Shown: positions 56,032 to 64,000 of the stretch, one piece after another
How positions within the stretch are numbered: position 1 is the first letter of the stretch
Layout: each line of letters starts with the position of its first letter
Assembly: GCA_036496585.1 (NCBI GenBank)
Contig: DASXLB010000029.1
Location: 65,535-129,534 of the forward strand
DNA: 64,000 bases
Direction: 5' to 3'
From: Vicinamibacterales bacterium
Lineage (GTDB): Bacteria; Acidobacteriota; Vicinamibacteria; Vicinamibacterales; 2-12-FULL-66-21
The notes under the pieces: generated by a model
Database searches by the model: none
Told to the model about the DNA's origin: nothing
The model's input: the letters and a program-made list of their open reading frames with translations, nothing else
Program-made: the position numbers and the translations under genes

Positions 56032-56241
56032 GTGCGGGATTCCCTCGAGCGGCTGGTCTCGGAGATGCTCGACAAGGGTCTTCATTACGAAGACGTCCGC
56101 CGCGAGTTCGAGAAGCTCTCCATTACCCGCGCCCTCCAGCGCACCAAGGGCAGTCTCGGCGAAGCGGCCGAACTGCTCGGCGTCCACCGCAACACGATCG
56201 CCCGCAAGGTCGCCGAATACCGGATCAAGCGCACCGCCTGA
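56032..56241 (+). CDS. Fis-type HTH mini-protein
   Basis: 69 residues from a GTG 5 bp after the purC stop. The C-terminal half is a Fis-family HTH (RTKGSLGEAAELLGVHRNTI, then ARKVAEYRI) like the last domain of NtrC-type activators but with no AAA+ part. N-terminal helix RDSLERLVSEMLDKGLHYED may dimerise, as in Fis. Small stand-alone Fis proteins bind DNA as architectural factors. Cotranscription with purC is likely. Confidence 0.8.
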   Translation: MRDSLERLVSEMLDKGLHYEDVRREFEKLSITRALQRTKGSLGEAAELLGVHRNTIARKVAEYRIKRTA

Positions 56242-56288
56242 GTCCGCGGGACGAGGGGGCGGGCCGGTCTGCCGGGGCCCCTGCCCGA

Positions 56289-56315
56289 TTAGCAGTCCGG
56301 ATACGAGACTGCTTG
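56289..56315 (+). promoter_or_regulatory. CIRCE-like operator 1 of groESL
   Basis: TTAGCAGTC-N9-GACTGCTTG, a variant of the CIRCE element (consensus TTAGCACTC-N9-GAGTGCTAA) bound by HrcA. The arms match each other at 7 of 9 positions. It lies just upstream of and overlaps the -35 of the groESL promoter. Confidence 0.75.
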
Positions 56316-56341
56316 ACACCCCGCCAGCCGTTTCATAGAAT
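56313..56341 (+). promoter_or_regulatory. Sigma-70 promoter of groESL
   Basis: TTGACA (56313-56318), 17 bp spacer, TAGAAT (56336-56341): a near-consensus promoter located exactly between two CIRCE-like operators. Transcription would start near 56348, inside the second operator. Confidence 0.85.
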
Positions 56342-56367
56342 TAGCAGTCGACCACACTGATTGCTAG
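56341..56367 (+). promoter_or_regulatory. CIRCE-like operator 2 of groESL
   Basis: TTAGCAGTC-N9-GATTGCTAG, again with the G at the seventh arm position that differs from the standard CIRCE. It covers the transcription start. Two operators around one promoter suggest tight HrcA repression. Confidence 0.8.
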
Positions 56368-56409
56368 TCCCCAGTGGGGCACCATTTCTCATTCACGGAG
56401 CAATAACGT

Positions 56410-56721
56410 ATGGCAGCAACTGCAACGAAGGTGGGCATCCGGCCCCTGCACGACCGAGTGATTGTGCAGCGCATCGAAGAAGGCGAGCAGAAGGTCGGCG
56501 GCATCATCATCCCCGACTCGGCCAAGGAAAAGCCGCAGCAGGGCAAGGTGATCGCCGTGGGCAAGGGCAAGGTCGAGAAGGACGGCAAAGTCACGCCGCT
56601 CGACGTCAAGGAAGGCGACACGATCCTGTTCGGCAAGTACTCGGGCCAGGAAATCAAGCTCGAAGGCGACGAGTACCTGATCATGCGCGAGGAAGAGATC
56701 CTCGGCGTCATTACCAAGTAG
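56410..56721 (+). CDS. groES: Co-chaperonin GroES
   Basis: Lid of the GroEL folding chamber. 103 residues. [40 protein letters not shown] and the mobile-loop region are standard; it ends [10 protein letters not shown]. The start follows an AACGTATGGC context with a GGAGCAATAACGT site. 48 bp before groEL. Confidence 0.97.
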   Translation: MAATATKVGIRPLHDRVIVQRIEEGEQKVGGIIIPDSAKEKPQQGKVIAVGKGKVEKDGKVTPLDVKEGDTILFGKYSGQEIKLEGDEYLIMREEEILGVITK

Positions 56722-56751
56722 GTCGGACCGTCAGGCCCGGCAAACCGCTAG

Positions 56752-58395
<1,644 letters not shown>

Positions 58396-58427
58396 GCATC
58401 GCCGTCATTGGCGACTGCCGAATAACG

Positions 58428-58461
58428 AAGGCCGGTTGGAGCAATCCAGCCGGCCTTTTTT
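58428..58461 (+). terminator. Rho-independent terminator of groESL
   Basis: AAGGCCGGTTGGA and TCCAGCCGGCCTT form a 13-bp stem with one G-T pair around a GCAA tetraloop, followed by a run of T to 58461. The last T is also the last base of the convergent tag gene's stop codon. Confidence 0.9.
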
Positions 58462-59072
58462 CATCTCTGACGCGTGCCCTCCGGGACCCGGAAGCTGCAC
58501 CCGTGCAGGTGATCGTTCACCAGCCCCATCGCCTGCATGAACGCATACATCGTCGTCGGACCGACGAACGTCCAGCCGCGCTTGCGCAGGTCCTTCGAGA
58601 GGGCGGTCGATTCGGGCGTCGTCGACATCGTCTTCAACAGGGTCCACGTCAGCTTCTTTGGCCGCGTGCTCTTGTTGGGCTCGAAGCGCGAGACATACTC
58701 CGCCAGCGATCCGAACTCGTCGGCGATCGCGGGACAGCGCTTCGCGTTGTTGATGGTGCTCTCGATCTTGCCGCGATGCCGCACGATGCCGGCGTCGTTC
58801 AGGAGCCGCGTCACGTCGCGCTGCGTGAAGCGCGCCACCCTGGCCGGCTCGAAGCCGGCGAACGCCCGGCGGAAGTTCTCCCGCTTCCGCAGGATGGTCA
58901 GCCAGCTGAGACCGCTCTGGAATCCCTCAAGACAGATTTTCTCGAAGAGTGCGCGATCGTCGGGCGCCGGCCGTCCCCACTCGCGATCGTGGTATTCGAC
59001 GTAGCCTGGATCGCTGCGGCACCACGCGCAACGGAGCCGCCTGTCCGGTCCGCGCCAGAGTCCCTGGTTCAT
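58461..59072 (-). CDS. tag: DNA-3-methyladenine glycosylase I
   Basis: Base-excision repair enzyme that removes 3-methyladenine. 203 residues. RCAWCRSDPGYVEYHDREWG with zinc Cys and the recognised WG motif, then FEKICLEGFQSGLSWLTILR, KRENFRRAF, and RGWTFVGPTTMYAFMQAMGL with C-terminal NDHLHGC carrying the last zinc ligands. Length fits (E. coli 187). Convergent with groEL. Confidence 0.95.
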   Translation of the reverse strand: MNQGLWRGPDRRLRCAWCRSDPGYVEYHDREWGRPAPDDRALFEKICLEGFQSGLSWLTILRKRENFRRAFAGFEPARVARFTQRDVTRLLNDAGIVRHRGKIESTINNAKRCPAIADEFGSLAEYVSRFEPNKSTRPKKLTWTLLKTMSTTPESTALSKDLRKRGWTFVGPTTMYAFMQAMGLVNDHLHGCSFRVPEGTRQR

Positions 59073-59185
59073 CTCAGGCGCACCGCGGCGTCATCGCGCG
59101 CGCTTCCCGTTTTAATCGACCCGCTTTTCACGTCAGCGAGGTGTATGTTACCTCCCGGCGGCGCGAAACAGGCTAATCTCTGATC

Positions 59186-59533
59186 ATGCGTTTCCTGCTC
59201 CGCTTGGTGGTGAATGCCGTCGCGGTATTCCTCGCCGCCAACCTGGTGCCGGGTATCCACGTGACGGGGCCCGCCACGGCGATCCTCGCGGGCCTGATCC
59301 TCGGCCTGGTCAACGCCGTCATCAAGCCGATCCTGTTCGTGCTCACGCTGCCCTTCACCATCCTGACGCTCGGCCTCTTCATCTTCGTCGTCAACGCGAT
59401 CTGCCTGGCGCTGGTGGCGTGGCTGGTCCCCGGCTTCTCGATCGCGGGGTTCGGCGCCGCGTTCCTCGGCGCGCTCGTGATCAGCGCGGTGAACTGGCTG
59501 CTGCACGCGATCGTCAGCGACCGCCGGCGCTGA
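59186..59533 (+). CDS. Phage-holin-like small membrane protein (PF04020 type)
   Basis: 115 residues with four hydrophobic helices: LLRLVVNAVAVFLAANLVPG, ATAILAGLILGLVNAVIKPI, LFVLTLPFTILTLGLFIFVV, and FGAAFLGALVISAVNWLLHA. The NAVIKPILFVLTLPFTILTL pattern is the signature of the YvlD/'mycobacterial 4TM phage holin' family. Despite the name these are chromosomal envelope-stress proteins in many bacteria; function unknown. 9 bp before the acetyltransferase gene. Confidence 0.9.
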   Translation: MRFLLRLVVNAVAVFLAANLVPGIHVTGPATAILAGLILGLVNAVIKPILFVLTLPFTILTLGLFIFVVNAICLALVAWLVPGFSIAGFGAAFLGALVISAVNWLLHAIVSDRRR

Positions 59534-59541
59534 CTACCCGC

Positions 59542-60048
59542 ATGCCGGCTGTCCGACCAGCCGCGGCCGCCGACCTTCCGGCGCTGACCGCCCTGTACAA
59601 CCACTACGTCGTCCACACGCCGATTACGTTCGACGTCGAGCCGTTCGAGCCGGAGCAGAGGCGTGCGTGGCTCGACAGCCATGCCGGCGGACGCTATCGC
59701 CTGCTCGTCGCCGTCGACGGGAACGCGATCGCCGGCTACGCCTCGACGAGCCGCTGGCGGCCCAAAGCGGCGTACGATACGACCGTCGAGTCGACCGTCT
59801 ACGTGCGGCACGACCTGGTCGGACGCGGCATCGGGCGTCTGCTCTACGACGCGCTCTTCGCCGCAATGGCCGATCAAGACGTCCTCACCATCGTCGCCGG
59901 CGTGGCACTCCCCAACCCGGCGTCGATCGCGTTCCACGAGCGCTGCGGATTCCGGCAGGTGGGCGTCTTCCGGGAGGTCGGCCGCAAGTTTGATCGGTTC
60001 TGGGACGTCGCCTGGCTGCAGCGGCCCTGTCACCCCGCGCACCGCTGA
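59542..60048 (+). CDS. GNAT-family N-acetyltransferase (phosphinothricin-type)
   Basis: 168 residues. The start PAVRPAAAADLPALTALYNH, then TPITFDVEPFEPEQRRAWLD, AIAGYASTSRWRPKAAYDTT, VESTVYVRHDLVGRGIGRLL with the acetyl-CoA loop (GRGIGR), and NPASIAFHERCGFRQVGVFR match Pat/YncA-like amino acid/phosphinothricin acetyltransferases. Likely substrate is methionine sulfone-type or a herbicide-like amine. Probable operon with the gene upstream. Confidence 0.88.
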   Translation: MPAVRPAAAADLPALTALYNHYVVHTPITFDVEPFEPEQRRAWLDSHAGGRYRLLVAVDGNAIAGYASTSRWRPKAAYDTTVESTVYVRHDLVGRGIGRLLYDALFAAMADQDVLTIVAGVALPNPASIAFHERCGFRQVGVFREVGRKFDRFWDVAWLQRPCHPAHR

Positions 60049-60084
60049 GTCGCCGGCGGACCCGCGCTTGCTTATCCCAGCGGC

Positions 60085-61179
60085 ATGCGGGCCGACGCGC
60101 CCATTCAGCGCGTAACGGCGTCGGCGTTCCGAATTCCGACCGACGCCCCGGAATCAGACGGTACCTTCACGTGGAACTCGACGACGCTCCTGGTGGTGGA
60201 AGTGTCAGCCGGCAACGAGGTCGGCCTCGGCTATTCGTACACACACGCCTCGGCCGTATCGCTCGTGGCGACGCTGGCACCGGCGGTCACAGGGATCGAA
60301 GCGCTCGACGTACCGGCCGCTTCGACTGCGGCGACGGCCGCCCTGCGAAACGTCGGACGGTCTGGTCTGGGAGCGACGGCATTGTCGGCGCTCGATTGCG
60401 CGTTGTGGGATCTGAAGGGACGGCTGGTCAGTATGCCGGTCGTCACGCTGCTCGGCGCCGCGCGCGACGCGGTGCCGCTCTACGGCAGCGGCGGCTTCAC
60501 GTCGTATTCCGTTGATCGCCTGACGGAACAGCTCGGCGGATGGATCGCGGACGGGTTCACGCGGGTCAAGATGAAGATCGGTCGCTCGGCGCGCGACGAC
60601 ATCGCGCGGGTCGAGGCGGCACGGCGAGCCATCGGGCCCGAGGCCGAGCTCTTCGTCGACGCCAACGGCGCCTACACCCGCAAGCAGGCGCTGGCGCTGG
60701 CGGCGCGATTCGCCGATTGCCAGGTCACGTGGTTCGAAGAACCGGTGTCCTCCGATGACCTTGACGGCCTGGCCCTGCTCGTCGATCGCGCGCCGGCCGG
60801 TATGGCGATCGCCGCCGGCGAATACGCCTACGACGTCGACGATTTCCGAAGCCTGCTGCAGAAGCGGGCCGTCGACGTCCTGCAGGCGGACGCGACGCGC
60901 TGTGGCGGCATCAGCGGCTTCCTGAAGGCCGCGACGCTCAGCGAAGCCTGGCATCTGCCCCTCTCGGCGCACACGGCGCCCTCGATCCACGCGCAGGTCT
61001 GTTCGGCCGTCCCGCACGTCTGCCATATCGAGTATTTCCACGACCACGCGCGGATCGAACAGCTGTTGTTCGATGGTGCGCCGCGCCCTCGGGCCGGCGA
61101 GATCCGCGCCGATCGCACCCGTCCCGGTCTCGGGCTCGCACTCAAACGCGCCGACGCCGAGCCCTATCGCTGCCCCTGA
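60085..61179 (+). CDS. Enolase-superfamily enzyme (mandelate racemase/MLE group)
   Basis: 364 residues. N-terminal capping domain to about residue 125, then the barrel with TRVKMKIGR (KxK acid/base), metal ligands in LFVDANGAYTRKQ, TWFEEPVSSDDL and GEYAYD, and the C-terminal PLSAHTAPSIHAQ. This resembles acid-sugar dehydratases and racemases. Exact substrate unknown. ATG 9 bp before the following FAD-oxidase gene ends; the two probably form an operon and may share a sugar-acid or hydroxy-acid pathway. Confidence 0.88.
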   Translation: MRADAPIQRVTASAFRIPTDAPESDGTFTWNSTTLLVVEVSAGNEVGLGYSYTHASAVSLVATLAPAVTGIEALDVPAASTAATAALRNVGRSGLGATALSALDCALWDLKGRLVSMPVVTLLGAARDAVPLYGSGGFTSYSVDRLTEQLGGWIADGFTRVKMKIGRSARDDIARVEAARRAIGPEAELFVDANGAYTRKQALALAARFADCQVTWFEEPVSSDDLDGLALLVDRAPAGMAIAAGEYAYDVDDFRSLLQKRAVDVLQADATRCGGISGFLKAATLSEAWHLPLSAHTAPSIHAQVCSAVPHVCHIEYFHDHARIEQLLFDGAPRPRAGEIRADRTRPGLGLALKRADAEPYRCP

Positions 61180-61188
61180 CACACGACC

Positions 61189-64000
61189 ATGCACCAGCCG
61201 CTTCCCTTGATTCGCTCCACCAGAGACCGCCGCCATCGCTTTGGATCGCACGACTGGACCGACGCGGCGCGCGCCGCGCTCGCACGCGAGCTGGCAGGCG
61301 CCATCGAAGGCGAGGTCCGCTTCGACGCCGGCTCGCGCGCGCTGTATGCGACTGGCGGATCGAACTACCGTCAGGTGCCGATCGGCGTCGTCATGCCCCG
61401 CCACGCCGGCGACATCGTCGAAGCGGTGCGGATCTGCCGGGAGCACGACGCGCCCATCTTCGGGCGCGGCGGCGGGACGAGCCTCGCCGGCCAGTGCTGC
61501 AACGTCGCGGTGGCGATCGACTGCTCGAAATACATGAACGGAATCGTCCACCTCGATCCGGAGACCCGCGTGGCTCGAGTGCAGCCTGGTCTCATCCTCG
61601 ATCACCTGCGAACCGCAGCCGAGCGGCACCAGCTCACTTTCGCGCCGGATCCCTCGACGCACGATCACTGCACGCTCGGCGGCATGATCGGCAACAACTC
61701 GTGCGGGGTGCACTCGGTGATGGCAGGCAAGACCGACGACAACGTCGAAGCGCTCGAGCTTCTGCTCTACGACGGCACACGGATGCGGGTCGGTCCGACC
61801 AGCGAGGAGGAACTGGACGCGATCGTCCGCGCCGGCGGTCGACCGGCCGAGATCTATTCGGCCCTCCGCGCGCTGCGCGATCGCCACGCGGACGCGATCC
61901 GCCGCGAGTTCCCCGACATTCCCCGCCGCGTCTCGGGTTACAACCTGCCCTGGCTGCTGCCGGAGCATGGATTCAACGTCGCCCGCGCGCTCGTCGGCAG
62001 CGAAGGCACGTGCGTCATGGTGCTCGAAGCGGACGTGCGTCTCGTGCCGAGCCCGCCGTGCCGCACGCTCGTCGCGCTTGGCTATTCCGACGTCTATGCC
62101 GCGGCCGACGACGTCGTCCGGATCATGGAATACGGGCCGATCGGCCTCGAAGGCATGGACGATCGTCTTGTCCGCGACATCCGCCACATCGGCATTCGGG
62201 AGGACTCGCTGCGCCAGTTGCCCGACGGAAGCGGCTGGCTGCTCGTCGAATTCGGGGCCGACACCCGCGACGGCGCTGACGATCAGGCGCGCCACATGGT
62301 CGACGACCTGAGCCGGCGCGGACATGCCCCGGCCGCGAAGATCTTCGACGACCGCGCGCAGGAGCAGCAGATCTGGCGGACGCGTGAGGCCGGGCTCGGC
62401 GCGACGGCGCACGTCACCAGCGACCATCCGACGTGGGAGGGCTGGGAGGATTCCGCCGTCCCGCCGGCGCGTCTGGGCGGCTATCTGCGCGACCTGCGGC
62501 AGCTTCTCGACCGCTATCACTACATCGGCGACTTCTACGGCCACTTCGGGCAGGGATGTCTTCACACCCGCATCAATTTCGATCTGTTCACAGCGGCCGG
62601 CATCGCGCACTTCCGCTCGTTCATCGAAGAAGCGGCCGAGCTCGTCGTCTCGTACGGCGGATCGCTCTCCGGCGAGCACGGCGACGGGCAGTCGAAGGCC
62701 GAGATGCTGCCGAAGATGTTCGGCCCGGAAATCATGCAGGCATTCGGCGAGTTCAAGCAGATCTGGGATGCCGGCAACCGCATGAACCCGGGCAAGCTCG
62801 TCGATCCGTTCCGGATCGACGAGAACCTTCGCTACGGGGGCGACTACAACCATCCGTCTCCGGCAACGGAGTTCCGCTATCCCGACGCCGGCGGCAGCTT
62901 CGCACGCGCGATGCAACGCTGCGTCGGAGTCGGCGAATGCCGCCGCACCGATCGCGGGACGATGTGCCCGAGCTTTCAGGTGACGCGCGAAGAGCGCCAC
63001 TCGACCCGCGGACGCGCTCACCTCCTGTGGGAGATGCTCGAGGGCGATCCGGTGAGCGGCGGATGGCAGAGCGATGCGGTGAAGGAATCGCTCGATCTCT
63101 GCCTGTCGTGCAAGGGATGCAAGGGAGACTGCCCCGTCCACGTCGACATGGCCACCTACAAGGCGGAGTTCCTGTCGCACTACTACAAGAGGCACCTGCG
63201 GCCCCGCACCGCCTACGCCTTCGGGCTGATTCACTGGTGGGCGCGGGGGGCCGCGATCGCGCCGTCGCTGGCGAACTGGATGACGCAGACAGCGGGTGTA
63301 TCGGCTGTCGCCAAGCTGCTGTCGGGCGCGGCGGCGGCCCGGCGGATGCCGGCCTTCGCACCGGAAACGTTCACGTCATGGCAGGCGAAGCAACGCCGTG
63401 CAAGGGTGCGCGGCCACGACCAGGTCGTCCTCTGGCCCGACACGTTCAACAACCACTTTCATCCCGACACGGCGATCGCGGCATACGAACTGCTCGAACG
63501 CGCCGGGTTCGATGTCATCGTGCCGCGGCGCGACGTCTGCTGCGGGCGTCCGCTGTACGACTACGGCTTTCTCGGGCTCGCCAGACGGCAGCTGCGGCGG
63601 ACGCTGGCCGATATCCGCGACCAGATTCGCGCCGGCCTGCCGGTGATCGTCCTCGAGCCGTCCTGCGCCGCCGTGTTTCGCGACGAGCTGCCCAACATGC
63701 TTCCGCACGACCAGGACGCGGCGCGGCTCGCCTCGCAGGTGACCCTGCTCGGGGCGTTCGTCCGGCGGCACCAGGATCGATTTCGTCTGGCGCGTCTCGA
63801 GGCGGGCATGCTGTTTCACGGGCACTGCCATCAGAAGGCGGTATTCGGTGTGGACGATGACACGGAACTGCTGCGCTCGCTCGGTGCCCAGGTCGATGCT
63901 CCAGACACGGGCTGCTGCGGGATGGCCGGCTCGTTCGGGTTCGAGGCGTCGCACTACGATCTCTCGATCGCGGTCGGACAGCGCGTCCTGTTACCCGCAG
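61189..64000 (+). CDS. FAD/Fe-S oxidoreductase (GlcD-GlcF-like fusion), cut by window edge
   Basis: Open frame of at least 937 codons starting HQPLPLIRSTRDRRHRFGSH, with no stop before the edge. N-terminal FAD-binding domain: GVVMPRHAGDIVEAVRICRE, APIFGRGGGTSLAGQCCNVA and NNSCGVHSVMAGKTDDNVEA. FAD oxidase C-terminal domain: SLSGEHGDGQSKAEMLPKMF and WDAGNRMNPGKLVDPFRIDE. Fe-S ferredoxin-like domain: CVGVGECRR and CLSCKGCKGDCPVHVDMATY. C-terminal CCG domains: RRDVCCGRPLYDYGFLG and DTGCCGMAGSFGFE. The fusion joins glycolate/lactate oxidase-like GlcD with a GlcF-like Fe-S subunit. Substrate likely a 2-hydroxy acid. Confidence 0.92.
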   Translation, partial: MHQPLPLIRSTRDRRHRFGSHDWTDAARAALARELAGAIEGEVRFDAGSRALYATGGSNYRQVPIGVVMPRHAGDIVEAVRICREHDAPIFGRGGGTSLAGQCCNVAVAIDCSKYMNGIVHLDPETRVARVQPGLILDHLRTAAERHQLTFAPDPSTHDHCTLGGMIGNNSCGVHSVMAGKTDDNVEALELLLYDGTRMRVGPTSEEELDAIVRAGGRPAEIYSALRALRDRHADAIRREFPDIPRRVSGYNLPWLLPEHGFNVARALVGSEGTCVMVLEADVRLVPSPPCRTLVALGYSDVYAAADDVVRIMEYGPIGLEGMDDRLVRDIRHIGIREDSLRQLPDGSGWLLVEFGADTRDGADDQARHMVDDLSRRGHAPAAKIFDDRAQEQQIWRTREAGLGATAHVTSDHPTWEGWEDSAVPPARLGGYLRDLRQLLDRYHYIGDFYGHFGQGCLHTRINFDLFTAAGIAHFRSFIEEAAELVVSYGGSLSGEHGDGQSKAEMLPKMFGPEIMQAFGEFKQIWDAGNRMNPGKLVDPFRIDENLRYGGDYNHPSPATEFRYPDAGGSFARAMQRCVGVGECRRTDRGTMCPSFQVTREERHSTRGRAHLLWEMLEGDPVSGGWQSDAVKESLDLCLSCKGCKGDCPVHVDMATYKAEFLSHYYKRHLRPRTAYAFGLIHWWARGAAIAPSLANWMTQTAGVSAVAKLLSGAAAARRMPAFAPETFTSWQAKQRRARVRGHDQVVLWPDTFNNHFHPDTAIAAYELLERAGFDVIVPRRDVCCGRPLYDYGFLGLARRQLRRTLADIRDQIRAGLPVIVLEPSCAAVFRDELPNMLPHDQDAARLASQVTLLGAFVRRHQDRFRLARLEAGMLFHGHCHQKAVFGVDDDTELLRSLGAQVDAPDTGCCGMAGSFGFEASHYDLSIAVGQRVLLPA

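Noticed and set aside
60205..63234. A 1009-codon open frame antisense to the enolase-family and FAD-oxidase genes
   Set aside because: Its translation is Arg/Ala/Asp/Val-rich without domains, and the plus strand carries clear enzymes. Long antisense frames are expected in DNA of this GC content.

Overview
The window is a high-GC bacterial chromosome segment, most likely from an Acidobacteriota member (class Vicinamibacteria would fit). The best lineage marker is the secreted VWFA-type protein at 10.1-11.6 kb, whose domain type is typical of Acidobacteria. Gene content is mostly core housekeeping. There are no insertion sequences, prophage, CRISPR arrays, tRNA or rRNA genes that I can see.

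Layout. 0-7.7 kb (minus strand): a translation/secretion operon in the order ffh, rpsP, khpA, rimM, trmD, rplS, rnhB, then a TPR protein, a small membrane protein, a ThiE-family gene and a RodZ-like gene cut by the left edge. 7.7-13.2 kb: accessory and decaying DNA: a SEC-C gene broken by two frameshifts, a repeat-module lipoprotein broken by an in-frame TAG, the VWFA protein, a HepT/MntA toxin-antitoxin pair and remnants of small genes. 13.2-18 kb: ilvA, an S10 peptidase and a GAF-type sigma-54 activator. 18-34.5 kb: a nitrogen island with an ion permease, two ammonium transporters, a porin, gltBD, glnK and glnD. 34.5-38.4 kb: an assimilatory sulfate operon (TauE-type exporter, cysD, cysN, cysH) preceded by a seven-cysteine leader peptide. 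38.4-47.4 kb (minus): ribBA, ribE, ribD, ftsY, gpsA, plsY, cinA, pgpA, an RDD protein and a TPR protein. 47.4-53.8 kb: ftcD, then ntrX, ntrY, nrdR and a flippase-like membrane protein. 53.8-64 kb: an adhesin-like repeat protein, purC, a Fis-type mini-protein, groES-groEL, tag, a small membrane protein, an acetyltransferase, an enolase-superfamily enzyme and a large FAD/Fe-S oxidoreductase cut by the right edge.

The most interesting signal is regulatory. Four pairs of a 12-bp dyad (consensus GACA-N4-TGTC, typically GACATTTNTGTC), each pair spaced 30-31 bp, lie upstream of the second ammonium transporter (two pairs), gltB (one pair) and glnD-glnK (one pair). Two of these regions also contain a plausible -24/-12 sigma-54 promoter. 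Paired sites at three helical turns look like enhancers for a sigma-54 activator. Two candidate activators are encoded in the window: the GAF-type protein at 16.3-17.9 kb and NtrX at 48.5-49.8 kb. The site differs from the NtrC and NifA consensus sequences I know. This suggests a nitrogen regulon with a non-canonical operator. Second is the seven-cysteine leader peptide before the sulfate operon, a likely cysteine-sensing attenuator. Other points of note: two CIRCE-type operators bracketing the groESL promoter, several intergenic word-repeat hairpins, and a cluster of broken genes.
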